From Xanthocytophaga agilis (GTDB lineage: Bacteria; Bacteroidota; Bacteroidia; Cytophagales; 172606-1), in the NCBI RefSeq assembly GCF_030068605.1, contig NZ_JASJOU010000015.1, positions 175,190-239,189 of the forward strand: a stretch of 64,000 bases of DNA, read 5' to 3'. Shown in pieces: positions 1-8,713 of the stretch. Each line of letters starts with the position of its first letter. The first letter of the stretch is position 1. Under the pieces are notes generated by a model, which searched no databases, was not told where the DNA came from, and was given only the letters and a program-made list of their open reading frames with translations. The translations under genes were made by a program, and so were the position numbers.

Positions 1-229
1 GGATCGCAGATAATCCTGCATTTGCAAAACGCCCTCGGTTGGAAAGTTTAAATACCGCTCATCCAATAATCGCATTAACCTGCGACAGAGCCTGCATCTG
101 GGTTCGCTAAATTTTCGCTTGTTTCTGTCGCTGCCTGGTAGTATAGTCCACTTCGATGAAAATCCAGCCAAGAAGCTTCAAGAGTGCACATTGAGCCCGT
201 ATGCTAAGTTGATTTTCTGGTTCTATCAT
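1..229 (-). pseudogene. IS3-family transposase OrfB N-terminal remnant (runs off the left edge)
   Basis: Read on the minus strand, an ATG at 229 opens with MIEPENQLSIRAQC, typical of the OrfB (DDE integrase) start in IS3-family elements. The frame then breaks near 100-120, and another frame continues with LMRLLDERYLNFPTEGVLQM, also a conserved N-terminal OrfB stretch. At least one frameshift therefore separates two recognisable pieces. The catalytic DDE part would lie beyond the left edge and cannot be judged. It sits directly downstream of OrfA (244-516), as expected for this family. Confidence 0.7.
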
Positions 230-243
230 AGCTTTACGCTCGA

Positions 244-516
244 TTAGTGAAGCTTTTTCAAGCTTTTTTTTAGAAACTCATTCTCCAGTTCCAATCTTCC
301 AATTCGGGCATATAATGGATCGGGATCAACCTTTTCTTCCGAGTCCTGCTCTGACTCTTTCTCAAAAACAGAGGTGGCTTTTTCCAAAAACGCTTGCTTC
401 CAACCTGCTACGAGCGTGGCATTGGATAATTCTGCTAAAGTGTGTTTGTCTTTAATGGCTTCCAAGGCAACTTTTGCCTTAAAACTGGCGGTGTATTTTT
501 TGCGTTTTCCTTTCAT
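244..516 (-). CDS. IS3-family transposase OrfA (helix-turn-helix subunit)
   Basis: A 90-residue protein starting MKGKRKKYTASFKAKVALEA, the classic OrfA opening. OrfA carries the HTH that binds the terminal repeats. The C-terminal half (LELENEFLKKSLKKLH) looks like the leucine-zipper end that normally precedes the frameshift into OrfB. The usual HTH middle is shortened: only about 25 residues lie between the ALEAIK segment and the acidic linker, compared with the usual family pattern, so an internal deletion is possible. With OrfB broken next to it, the element is probably not autonomous. Confidence 0.75.
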   Translation of the reverse strand: MKGKRKKYTASFKAKVALEAIKDKHTLAELSNATLVAGWKQAFLEKATSVFEKESEQDSEEKVDPDPLYARIGRLELENEFLKKSLKKLH

Positions 517-554
517 TTGATCACTAGTTTAGTCTTTATTTTTCATCTTAACTA

Positions 555-576
555 GTGGCCCTAAATCTGGGGAGTA
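555..576 (-). repeat. Probable terminal inverted repeat of the IS3-family remnant
   Basis: On the minus strand the sequence TACTCCCCAGATTTAGGG lies about 40-60 bases upstream of the OrfA start, where the left terminal repeat of an IS3-family element should be. It resembles the ends of the IS3 subgroup whose ends carry CCCCAGATTT. The opposite end is outside the window, so the pairing cannot be checked. Confidence 0.45.
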
Positions 577-1024
577 GCACATAACAGCCTCTCCCTGTGC
601 AACCAAAAGAGAAGTTGTTAAACAAAACAACGGATGATGTGTTCTGCATAGAATACGCTGAGTAGAAGCAAGCTTAGGCTGGAAAATCATTACCTATTTT
701 TAAACCCCTTGTTCATTTTACTCAGAAAAGCCAGAAGTGATACTGGAGAATAATGCCAAAAATATACAGCATCAGTGTAAGTAAAACCAGATGAATGGCG
801 TAGTGAATCAAGGAGGTTAGAAAGGTGAAGTATAAAAAACGAGAATAACGGATTTGGTGTACTACCGTTTGATAAGGCAATCATACTAAAGGTAAGTATG
901 AAGTAGAGGTACTGTTTTTTTGCTTAAGAAAAACCCAAAGTTGACTTTTATCAATTAAACGAATTCGTTTTAATATTGCCGGTTTTATAATTTTGCCTTT
1001 TACTCAATCATCCTGGCATATAGT
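577..1024. other. Intergenic region between IS remnant and TPR/HTH gene
   Basis: I see no convincing gene here. One possible -7 promoter element of Bacteroidota type, TAATTTTG at 988-995, lies 30 bases before the ATG at 1025. No clear TTG -33 element is seen at the usual spacing, so the promoter is only a suggestion. Confidence 0.3.
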
Positions 1025-2842
1025 ATGCAGTTATCATTATCTACCCTTTTCTTCTTGATTTTTACTCAGATAATCTATCAGAAAGACTCTTATCCTACTC
1101 AGTCAAAGATACAAGAGCAATTAAATACACTTTCAACTGATACGGCCAGAATATCCTACCTTCATACTATTGCAAAACAATATCCCATGGAGCTCAGCTC
1201 TAAAAAGGAGAAGGAAATCATTTCCTTTTTGGCTTTTAAAGCCATGGAATTAAGTAATCATATTCACTCAGTAAAACATACCTTTTTGGCACTTAATCTT
1301 ATGCAGCGAAGTTTGATTACCTACCAGCAGTATAAAAAGGCACAACAATATGGATTAAAAATACTGGATTTGACCAAAAAAGTGAGAGATCCTGAACTAA
1401 AGGCACAGATGTTCAATTCCGTTGCTATTAGTTATTTCTATCAAAATGACTGGAAAAACTATTTTGAATATCAGTTTAAAGCATTGAGATTGTTTGAATC
1501 ACTGAGAATGACTAGCGATGTTGCAAAAGTATATTCGGCTTTAGGAAAAGCCTCTTATTATACTAATGATCCCAAAGAAGGTGTACATTATAACCATAAA
1601 GCATTAGACTATTATCTTTCCAAAGGGGATAATGAAAAGGTGGCAGATGTATATAATGATATGGGCACGTTGTTTATGAGCCAGGAGGGGGGATCTGACT
1701 CTGCTATTTATTATTTAAATAAGTCAATTCAATACGCGCGAAAAGGAACAGATCATAATCTACTCACAACTCCTCAGTTTAATCTGGCAGGAATATATGT
1801 TGAGCAAAAAAAATACAAACAAGCTCTGGAACTGGTGCAAAGCGCACTCGAAACAGCCCGAAAAGCTGAGAATATGAACTCGTTTACATTGTATTCAGTC
1901 GGGTTGAGTTATGTTTATACAGAAATGCATCAGTACAAGGAGGCAGAAGAGGTATTGCAGAATGCGTTAAAAACCAGTCAGGTAGAAGGTACACCCTATT
2001 TGAAAATCCAGATATACAAAGCTCTGAATGAATTATATACCCAAAGTGGAGATGCTGAACGTAATGTAGAAATACTTCATAAATACATAGCTCTGCGTGA
2101 TTCAGTATTTAACGAAGAAAAAGCTGAGGCTATCTCACAGATGAAGGTTGAATATGAAACAGAAAAGAAAGAAGCGCAAATTCATATTCTGGAAGATAGT
2201 GTACGTACCCGAAACTGGCTCATGGGTATCTCTGCTCTGGCAGGGTTGCTGGCATTCGGACTTTTCTGGGGGTATTGGCGGGCTTTCCGGTTGCAGAAGC
2301 AATTGCGCCTTCAGCAACAGCAATCATTTGAGCAGCAGCAAGAAAATATGAAGCTTGAACAACAGGCACTTCAGGCTCAGAAAGACCTCGCAGAACAGAA
2401 AAACCTGACCTTACAGACCGAAATGGAAGCCAAACAACGAGAACTTACTACAGCTACGATGTTTATTCAACAGAAAAATGAACTGCTGGAGTCGCTGCAG
2501 CAGCAGATCCGGGAGGTGTCCGTAAATGAAACCAACCATAAACAAATCCATCAGATCAGCCAGACTATTCGCCGAAATATGAATTTTGATGATGACTGGG
2601 ATAAGATTAAAATTCACTTTGAAGGAGTGCATCCCGATTTTTTTGAAAAGCTGGCAACTACCAGCCTCACCGATCACGAATTGCGCCACTGTGCCTATAT
2701 CAAAATGAAATTTAATCCCAAAGAGATTGCCAGCCTGCTCAATATTGATGTCAACAGCGTCCGTGTATCACGGTATCGCATTAAAAAGAAGCTGGGCCTT
2801 GATGCCGAACAAGATCTTCCTGACTATATAAGTTCTATCTGA
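1025..2842 (+). CDS. TPR sensor/regulator with one membrane helix and C-terminal LuxR-type HTH
   Basis: A 605-residue protein. It has an N-terminal hydrophobic segment (signal or anchor) and an array of TPR-like helical pairs from about residue 80 to 370. A strong transmembrane helix follows at about 398-419 (WLMGISALAGLLAFGLFWGY), then a Gln/Glu-rich coiled coil to about 500. The C-terminal domain (about 545-600) contains LTDHELRHCAYIKM and KEIASLLNIDVNSVRVSRY, a LuxR-type DNA-binding HTH. This TPR-TM-coil-HTH architecture is common in Bacteroidota and is assumed to couple a periplasmic TPR sensor to a cytoplasmic DNA-binding output. The target genes are unknown. A strong terminator follows at 2866-2906. 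Confidence 0.85.
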   Translation: MQLSLSTLFFLIFTQIIYQKDSYPTQSKIQEQLNTLSTDTARISYLHTIAKQYPMELSSKKEKEIISFLAFKAMELSNHIHSVKHTFLALNLMQRSLITYQQYKKAQQYGLKILDLTKKVRDPELKAQMFNSVAISYFYQNDWKNYFEYQFKALRLFESLRMTSDVAKVYSALGKASYYTNDPKEGVHYNHKALDYYLSKGDNEKVADVYNDMGTLFMSQEGGSDSAIYYLNKSIQYARKGTDHNLLTTPQFNLAGIYVEQKKYKQALELVQSALETARKAENMNSFTLYSVGLSYVYTEMHQYKEAEEVLQNALKTSQVEGTPYLKIQIYKALNELYTQSGDAERNVEILHKYIALRDSVFNEEKAEAISQMKVEYETEKKEAQIHILEDSVRTRNWLMGISALAGLLAFGLFWGYWRAFRLQKQLRLQQQQSFEQQQENMKLEQQALQAQKDLAEQKNLTLQTEMEAKQRELTTATMFIQQKNELLESLQQQIREVSVNETNHKQIHQISQTIRRNMNFDDDWDKIKIHFEGVHPDFFEKLATTSLTDHELRHCAYIKMKFNPKEIASLLNIDVNSVRVSRYRIKKKLGLDAEQDLPDYISSI

Positions 2843-2865
2843 TCAGAAGATAGTTTTAAGTTGTT

Positions 2866-2906
2866 AGTCCCGTAATAGTACAATCTATTACGGGACTATT
2901 TTTTTT
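2866..2906 (+). terminator. Rho-independent terminator after the TPR/HTH gene
   Basis: A perfect 13-bp stem (AGTCCCGTAATAG at 2866-2878 pairing with 2885-2897) with a 6-base loop is followed by a run of T residues. It lies 24 bases after the stop codon at 2842. Confidence 0.9.
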
Positions 2907-3103
2907 ATGGGCGAGGTCATGTCGTGAGTGTTTCATATAGCTTGGTATAAGGCTGTTTTATAAAAAACTATCCTGAAAAATAAAGTTGTGTTTTGTGTGC
3001 TTTTCCTGATTATACATCCATATGCTCCTGTGAACCTCTTCTATGTTATAATGAAAATTGTATTTATGTCCCTTACTTTTGTATTTAGCTAAGAAAAAAA
3101 ACC

Positions 3104-3163
3104 TTGTATATGTTTTGTAACGCTGTTTTTGATACAACTTTAGCCTTTTCAGGAATACATTCG
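3104..3163 (+). promoter_or_regulatory. Shared upstream box plus degenerate -7 element (copy A)
   Basis: TTGTATATGTTTTGTAAC at 3104-3121 matches the box found at five other sites in the window. A weak -7-like sequence TACATTCG starts 52 nt downstream at 3156 (one mismatch to TAnnTTTG). The start codon of the secreted 174-residue protein follows at 3220. Confidence 0.45.
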
Positions 3164-3219
3164 CAAAGAAATCATTACACGATTTTCTAAACTTTTCAAC
3201 CAACTTATTTTATTCAATT

Positions 3220-3744
3220 ATGAGAGCACTCGTTATTGTAATCGTTTCTTTGTTTATCTCTGTTCAATCATTTGGTCAATTGGGAGGTGTCTTGAAAAAA
3301 GCCAAAGATAAAGCTGCCAGTGAAGCAACATCCATGGATGGAAAAGGCGTTCAACCTGATGCTTGTATCAGCAATGTGGAAGGACGATTGAAGTCCATTA
3401 ATGATTCTTATTATCCCAAGTTTCAGAAAGATGCCAAAGGATATCTGGGTAGTCCAAGTGCATTATGGTTTGCCCGAAAGGATTTTGAAGCTGCCCGCTA
3501 TTTTTATACAGGTGGCAAACAAGGATATGGCAGACCCGGTGCAGTAACATGCGATCAGGGCCCTGCTACGATTGATCCTCGTTACAAAGCTTTGAAAGAT
3601 AAAATGGATGCGGCAGAAGCCAAGGTAAAGGAAATGGAAAAAGCGAAAGGCTATGAGTTTGTAGGAGTGAAAGACAATAATATCCTTTACAAAGATATTA
3701 AAACCGGAAAAGAATTGTCTGCTGACGAATCTGGAAATATTTAG
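3220..3744 (+). CDS. Small secreted protein, paralog 1 of a tandem pair
   Basis: A 174-residue protein with a clear signal peptide (MRALVIVIVSLFISVQSFG, probable cleavage before or after QLG), so it is exported. I do not recognise a named family. The mature part is helical and lysine-rich, with a segment near residue 70-90 (ALWFARKDFEAARYFYTGG) and a C-terminal segment KAKGYEFVGVKDNNILYKD. The next gene (3929-4389) repeats the same layout, so the two are tandem duplicates. Copy A of the shared upstream box precedes it, and a terminator-like hairpin follows at 3757-3791. Confidence 0.75.
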   Translation: MRALVIVIVSLFISVQSFGQLGGVLKKAKDKAASEATSMDGKGVQPDACISNVEGRLKSINDSYYPKFQKDAKGYLGSPSALWFARKDFEAARYFYTGGKQGYGRPGAVTCDQGPATIDPRYKALKDKMDAAEAKVKEMEKAKGYEFVGVKDNNILYKDIKTGKELSADESGNI

Positions 3745-3756
3745 TGATAACAATAG

Positions 3757-3791
3757 GATCTCTTTTCGGATGGGTAGTCTGAGAAGAGATC
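3757..3791 (+). terminator. Terminator-like hairpin after secreted paralog 1
   Basis: GATCTCTT at 3757-3764 pairs perfectly with AAGAGATC at 3784-3791, followed by a T-rich stretch (TTCTTTATTT). Confidence 0.55.
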
Positions 3792-3928
3792 TTCTTTATT
3801 TAATTCTCTGTTCTGGTTTAAGTTCCCCAATCGATATCTTTCCCCAGAAACAATCGGCTTTCCTTAATAAAACAGAGTCATTCCAGACGTTTCAAACTTT
3901 TGTCATTTTGTGACTCTATTCAACCATT

Positions 3929-4389
3929 ATGAACTCACTGATTTCTTTTTTATTGATCTCTTTCAATCCCTGCTGGGGCCCTCAGCTGATAAGGTGAACC
4001 GACTCAATGTAAACCTTGAAAATGCAGAAAAGAGACTCAAAACAATTGAGGGCACGTACTATGTCCGTTTCCAAAAGGATTCTTCTTTTTTGACTCAAAC
4101 CGGAGCAGTATGGTTTGCCCGTAAAGACATTGAATCGGCTCGTTATTATGCTACCGGAGGGAGAGAAGGCTATGCCGTTTCTGATCGGGTGCAGGATGAT
4201 GCCGGATTAAACCGGTTTGATCCAAGAGTGAAGAAGTTGTTACAAGAAATAACAGACGTGGAAAGTAAGGTAAAGGAAATGGAAAAAGCGAAAGGCTATG
4301 AGTTTGTAGCCGTTCGTGATAACAACATCATTTACAAAGACACCGAAACCGGAAAAGAATTGTCTGCTAAAGAATCGTCTCAGATCTGA
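3929..4389 (+). pseudogene. Secreted paralog 2, frameshifted after the signal peptide
   Basis: The mature part (about residues 25-155) is clearly homologous to the gene at 3220: both share VWFARKDIESARYY-like and KEMEKAKGYEFV segments and end with KTGKELSA-like sequence. The expected signal peptide, MNSLISFLLISFNPCWG, starts at the ATG at 3929, but in a different frame from the mature part, and that frame stops within seven codons. A one-base indel near 3975-3990 is the simplest explanation. The alternative start is a GTG at 3910 in the mature frame, which would give a protein without a good signal peptide. Two stretches (43 and 23 bases) are identical to paralog 1, although flanking parts have diverged, which suggests gene conversion. 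Confidence 0.6.
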
Positions 4390-4433
4390 TTCTCTTTTTT
4401 CCGTAAACCCAATGTGTCATTATAAAGAAAAGT

Positions 4434-5285
4434 ATGAGTGTGCTTGCACCAACACCTTTATCAAAAAACCTGAAACAGAAATACAGAACTGAACTTCAGT
4501 ACAATTCAGAGAAAGTTTTTCGGGAAGAGTATATACGTACAACCAATCTGGAATACCAGATTATACTCAAGCATGGATATAACGGTGTAAAGATGTTTCT
4601 GCAGAAGATACATACGGATGATTATTTGCGAGAAGGAAATGGCGAGTATTTTTCGTGGGGAGAATTGCCTGCGGATTGTCCCTGGTATCAGTTTAATGAC
4701 TTAGAGCTTTTATCGTTTATTGACCGGAATTTTAGCAGTATTCATACTCGGATTCCTGATTTACTAGCCGCCATGAAGCAGCGGTGTATCTACATTGTTG
4801 CTGAAAAACTAAGGGATCAGTGGTATCTGCATTACCTCTTTACCCGTCAGTTATACGATGGTCGGGAGTATTATTTCATCTACACTGGTGGGCCACCAAA
4901 CCCTGCTCCTACTCCCAGCCAGGAGTTGCAAAAATATGACTGGTACATTCCGGCTGATCTGAGAACCTTATATGCCATACATGATGGATTTGGGGCTGTT
5001 TCTGATCGTTTTAGTATACTTAGCAGTAATAAACTGAAAGTGCTGGCTAGCTTAATGGACCCTATCTGTAAAGATCAGAATGATTGGCCGGAAAAATACT
5101 CGTTTGAAAATCTAATGGTGTTTTTTCCTTATATGGATGGCAATAGCAGGTGTTTTTACTGGTGTGATAAAACAGTTGATGAAATAGGTACGATTTACTG
5201 GGATCATGAAACCTGGGATATTACTTCTCCTATTCCACTTTTTGAATGTATGAATCGGGAGCTGGCTAAAATGGATGAAGAATAG
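4434..5285 (+). CDS. SMI1/KNR4 (SUKH)-like protein
   Basis: A 283-residue cytoplasmic protein. The C-terminal half (about residues 165-275) has the SUKH look: ADLRTLYAIHDGFG early on, then an MVFFPYMDGNSRCFYWC strand region and a closing FECMNRELAKM helix. SUKH proteins are widespread immunity proteins of bacterial polymorphic-toxin systems and usually bind and neutralise a cognate nuclease. Neither a toxin nor a cognate partner is visible here. The first 150 residues are not recognisable. It opens a plus-strand run of accessory genes. The family call is moderately sure and the role is inferred from family knowledge. Confidence 0.6.
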   Translation: MSVLAPTPLSKNLKQKYRTELQYNSEKVFREEYIRTTNLEYQIILKHGYNGVKMFLQKIHTDDYLREGNGEYFSWGELPADCPWYQFNDLELLSFIDRNFSSIHTRIPDLLAAMKQRCIYIVAEKLRDQWYLHYLFTRQLYDGREYYFIYTGGPPNPAPTPSQELQKYDWYIPADLRTLYAIHDGFGAVSDRFSILSSNKLKVLASLMDPICKDQNDWPEKYSFENLMVFFPYMDGNSRCFYWCDKTVDEIGTIYWDHETWDITSPIPLFECMNRELAKMDEE

Positions 5286-5327
5286 TACAAATAGCAATAC
5301 CAATACTTCTTAAGTTAAAACATCTAT

Positions 5328-6209
5328 ATGGAAATTACTCCTGTCACTGAACAGTTACATCTTCAAATACAACAAGCTGAAGCTGCACAGCAATATCTGT
5401 CTCTGACATCCTACATTACAGAACTTCAGAAACAACCTGTTCTTTCTCCAGAAGATGTGGTGAACCTGAATGCGCTACAACAGCAACTGGCATTTTCTCC
5501 CCCAGAACAAAGGTATATTTGGTTATATCTTGGAAAATACTTTACTGAAAAAGATAATGCGTATGCTGAAACACTTTTGAAGAAGTCTGCTGCTGCAACT
5601 ATTCAGACATTTGGAGAAAAAAGTTTTGATACTGGCATTCGTATTATTGATCTGGCTGAGTTTTATGCAAAAGTGAACATGTTGCCAGAAGCGATACAAG
5701 CCTACCGGATGGGTATTTTCATTCTGCAGGATACCAATGCCAATGGAGTCAGTGATTACAGTATTCCTGCTCATAGCCTGCAACTGGCTCAGTTGTATCT
5801 GCAAACAGAGGATTTTAAGAACTATGAGACAACCTTGAAAGCCATTATTCTATGGTTTAAACAGCTACTGGAAAAAGAACCAGGTACAGCCACTCTTATA
5901 AAAGAACGTATGGCAGAAGCTCAACTCAAACTAGCGGATTACTATCTGTCACATACACAGGAAACCGAGCCTGCATTGGAACTTTACCGACACTTGAAAG
6001 CCGGGTATCTGGAACGGGAAGGAGACACTATTCTGCAACCCATGTGTGATAATCGGATGGGTATTATCTATGAAAAATCCCGGCAATGGGAGCAAGCTGT
6101 TGCCCACTACCAAACCGCCCGTCAGGCATTGATGCGGTTGTTTGGTGAATCACATGGCGATATTGCCTGGGTAGATGAACGCATTGCCACTTGTCGACAA
6201 AATCAATAA
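5328..6209 (+). CDS. TPR-repeat protein
   Basis: A 293-residue soluble protein made of helical pairs. TPR-like units are visible at about residues 65-130 (ETLLKKSAAATIQTFGEKS) and 200-290 (EPALELYRHLKAGYLEREGD, then EQAVAHYQTARQALMRLFG). The last unit has the MalT/kinesin-light-chain style. There is no signal peptide. TPRs mediate protein-protein contacts; the partner is unknown. It lies 42 bases after the SUKH-like gene, and its stop at 6209 nearly touches the next small gene, so they may be co-transcribed. Confidence 0.7.
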   Translation: MEITPVTEQLHLQIQQAEAAQQYLSLTSYITELQKQPVLSPEDVVNLNALQQQLAFSPPEQRYIWLYLGKYFTEKDNAYAETLLKKSAAATIQTFGEKSFDTGIRIIDLAEFYAKVNMLPEAIQAYRMGIFILQDTNANGVSDYSIPAHSLQLAQLYLQTEDFKNYETTLKAIILWFKQLLEKEPGTATLIKERMAEAQLKLADYYLSHTQETEPALELYRHLKAGYLEREGDTILQPMCDNRMGIIYEKSRQWEQAVAHYQTARQALMRLFGESHGDIAWVDERIATCRQNQ

Positions 6210-6216
6210 GTACTCT

Positions 6217-6432
6217 ATGGCACAAACCCGTGATGAACGTATGGCTGCTATTCATGCATTTGCACAAGAATGGCTTGTTACAAATCATCCACAAAATACA
6301 GAAGAAGCTTTTGAAAAGCTTCGTACACTGATACACCAGCAGTTCTATGATAATTACAGTTCATGGGATACTGAGTATGACCTGGTTGAAAGAGTGATTT
6401 GGAAGGCAATAACCTCTCATTCAAATTCCTAA
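6217..6432 (+). CDS. Small hypothetical protein
   Basis: A 71-residue protein if read from the ATG at 6217, seven bases after the stop of the TPR gene. The same frame is open further upstream (an ATG at 6175 inside the TPR gene), but that would overlap by 35 bases. The sequence is helical and acidic, with a tail DTEYDLVERVIWKAI. No family is recognised. The coding call rests on position, tight spacing and composition. Confidence 0.5.
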   Translation: MAQTRDERMAAIHAFAQEWLVTNHPQNTEEAFEKLRTLIHQQFYDNYSSWDTEYDLVERVIWKAITSHSNS

Positions 6433-6466
6433 AAAGAAAAGTTTATAAAAAGATTCTTTACCTGCT

Positions 6467-7204
6467 ATGAAAAAAACAATCCTGTCCGGCCTTATTATGG
6501 CCTCTTTACTTCTTTTTACAAATTGTAAGAAAGATGATTCTCCTTCTCCTGTTGACTTATCTAATGGGTTAGTGTTTTATAGTCCACTCTATCAGAATGC
6601 AGCAGATTCTAGTCTGAATGAAAATAATGGTACTACATTTAATGGTACACAAATTATTGATCGTTTTGGGGTACAAAACCAGGCTTTTACATTCAATGGA
6701 AGTTCCAGTTATATCCGTCTTGCTAATACTAATCTGACCCAAAAGCTAACTTCAGCCAAAGCTTTTACAGTCATGGCAATTGTAAAGCCTGAGTAATCGA
6801 ATTCTTATAATATTATCTCTCATGATAACAACTGGAATTATTTTGCCTATAATCTGAACATCACAGGAAGTGCAATTTATATCGGGTTACATAATGGTAC
6901 ATCTACAAATGTATGGGAGAAAAAACAAATTGATTTTACCAGAGACAATGGGTACATACAAATTATTTGGATACAAGATGACACAAAAAGCAAGATCTAT
7001 GTAAATGGTGTCCTTGCTGGTGAACATGAGTTTTCGAATGTGGTATGGGAAGATAAAAAAGTGGATTATAGCTATATCGGAACATTCAAAAGTGCCTATG
7101 ATCAAAGTTGGGGCGGATATTTTCAGGGCACTATGGATGAAGTTAGAATTTATGACAAGGTTTTAAATAATACAGAGTTAACTGCAATGTTTGCTTTGAA
7201 GTAA
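6467..7204 (+). pseudogene. LamG-like (concanavalin fold) lipoprotein with an internal stop
   Basis: An ATG at 6467 opens a lipoprotein signal (MKKTILSGLIMASLLLFTNC, lipid Cys, then KKDD). A LamG-type domain follows (SNGLVFYSPL, NGSSSYIRLAN, FTVMAIVKPE). A TAA at 6794-6796 ends the frame, yet the same frame continues without another stop to 7204 and encodes the rest of the domain: IISHDNNWNYFAYN, YIQIIWIQDD, then GTMDEVRIYDKVLNNTEL, which is the diagnostic LamG C-terminus. The stop could come from CAA by one C-to-T change. The full-length protein would be 245 residues. The intact relative would be an outer-surface protein, probably carbohydrate-binding. Confidence 0.8.
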
Positions 7205-7252
7205 TTTACTCAAGCCTTTGTTTTCTTACCTATACTTTACATTGATCAAACT

Positions 7253-7600
7253 ATGATGACTTTAGAAGATAAAGATAATTTATTTGCCGCTTTTGATATT
7301 GTCAAATGGGAAACTGAGCCTTACCAGGAAGGCACCATTTCCTTTTTTAATTCCCAGCATACACCTGTTGCCAAAGGAAAATACAGGAGGATTCTTGCCT
7401 TTTCTGCACCTAATGATATTACGCTGGTTCCAGGCATTGCCACTGCTGCCGCTATTTCCGGAATGCCTGACAAGTTAAATGGAGATGAAGCCCGTGCAGT
7501 TCATTTCGCTTCTGTTATCGCAGATCGTTTACAATTAGACTTATTGGTAAAAGTAGACAATGATTACCTGGGAGTTACAGAATTTACAGTACTCCAATAG
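7253..7600 (+). CDS. Hypothetical protein, paralog of the gene at 8714
   Basis: A 115-residue protein of unknown family. It aligns along its length with the 154-residue protein at 8714-9178: both begin MMT(L/I)EDxxxxx, have a GxISF strand near residue 28, a VAxGxY motif near residue 40 and end with YxGVxxFxL. The two paralogs flank the BRCT-tailed gene at 7675. The pattern of short strands suggests a compact alpha/beta fold, possibly immunity-like, but no function can be assigned. Confidence 0.6.
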   Translation: MMTLEDKDNLFAAFDIVKWETEPYQEGTISFFNSQHTPVAKGKYRRILAFSAPNDITLVPGIATAAAISGMPDKLNGDEARAVHFASVIADRLQLDLLVKVDNDYLGVTEFTVLQ

Positions 7601-7674
7601 ACTTTTGAAAGAGGAGCTTAATAAGAGTAACCAATCGCTGATTTACTATCAATCAAGGTCAATATTATTGAAAT

Positions 7675-8673
7675 ATGGATACATTAATCATTCGTTCATC
7701 CTCTCCCAATATATGGGAACAAGTACAAACAGCACCTCGTGGAAGTCTTTATCTTCAGTGCGAAGATGCATCACATGATTTACTATCAGCCATTGTAACC
7801 TGTTTGACCGATTTTGGTGCATCTGTTCAGAAGCTGGAACTTTCCCTGTATTTTCCTCAGGACCCTGTTTATCACGATATGGTGAATTTTGACTTTGTCA
7901 CATCTTGTCCAAATCTTGAAGAACTCTCATTGAGATACTGTGAGGTTGGCGTGTCATTATTACAACATCCAAAACTAAAGCTGGAACTGGATAATTGCTG
8001 GTGGCGCACTGACGATCTGGTTGGGATTGGGGTGAGTTCTATATCTGTATTAGAAGAAATGACTATTTATGATACCAATTGGTGTAATAGGGATGAAATA
8101 AGCATAGCAAAATTAACCATTGGAGCAAAATCTTCTCTCAAGACTTTGAATTACTCACTGGATGAAGACTCCGTTGAGAACTATCCGGATGACATTGAAA
8201 TAAATGGTTGTCCTTTACTTGAAAACATTCGTATTGATATTGATGCAACCTGGAGAGTAACACTAAAAGGCAATCTTCCAAAGCTTGTAAAGCATAGTTT
8301 TGGAAGCGGACGTTTTGGTAATCATGAACTTGATTTTTCACAGATAGGTGATGGAAGTGCCAGTGATCTAATTCGTATTCGTAATGGAGAGGGTCCGCTT
8401 AAAGGGATGTTTTATGTATTTCTGGGTGAAAATGGCCGCTTCCAATTGGATAAAGCAAAGCATATCGTACAGGTGTATGGAGGTAGTTGGAAAGACACTA
8501 TTAATGAACAGGTTACACACGCTGTACTATTAGGAGAAGCCAGTGATGAATGGGATTCGGAAGATCTCGTGAATGAAAATTTGCTGAAGCTGAGAGACTT
8601 GCTGGATGAAGGAAACGACATAGAGCTTATTATGGACAATGAGGCTGTCGAGCATTTTGAAGACTGGTATTAA
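7675..8673 (+). CDS. Degenerate LRR-like protein with C-terminal BRCT-like domain
   Basis: A 332-residue soluble protein. Residues about 50-240 show irregular leucine-rich strands (VQKLELSLYF, CPNLEELSLRYCEVG, SSLKTLNYSL, CPLLENIRIDID), like a poorly conserved LRR solenoid. Residues about 243-330 look like a BRCT domain: GMFYVFLGENG, then LDKAKHIVQVYGGSW, then NEQVTHAVLLG, and a final helix segment. BRCT domains normally bind phosphopeptides or DNA ends in repair proteins and NAD-dependent ligases, so finding one here is unusual. The gene at 27055 has a similar arrangement. Confidence 0.6.
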   Translation: MDTLIIRSSSPNIWEQVQTAPRGSLYLQCEDASHDLLSAIVTCLTDFGASVQKLELSLYFPQDPVYHDMVNFDFVTSCPNLEELSLRYCEVGVSLLQHPKLKLELDNCWWRTDDLVGIGVSSISVLEEMTIYDTNWCNRDEISIAKLTIGAKSSLKTLNYSLDEDSVENYPDDIEINGCPLLENIRIDIDATWRVTLKGNLPKLVKHSFGSGRFGNHELDFSQIGDGSASDLIRIRNGEGPLKGMFYVFLGENGRFQLDKAKHIVQVYGGSWKDTINEQVTHAVLLGEASDEWDSEDLVNENLLKLRDLLDEGNDIELIMDNEAVEHFEDWY

Positions 8674-8713
8674 TGTACCTGTTTGGACTTAACTACATCA
8701 CATTAAAATTTGA

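Noticed and set aside
690..884. Minus-strand open frame of 64 codons
   Set aside because: No family features, low-complexity hydrophobic start and no conserved context; likely chance.
2958..3203. Minus-strand open frame of 81 codons upstream of 3220
   Set aside because: It covers the upstream box and promoter region of the next gene and has no family features.
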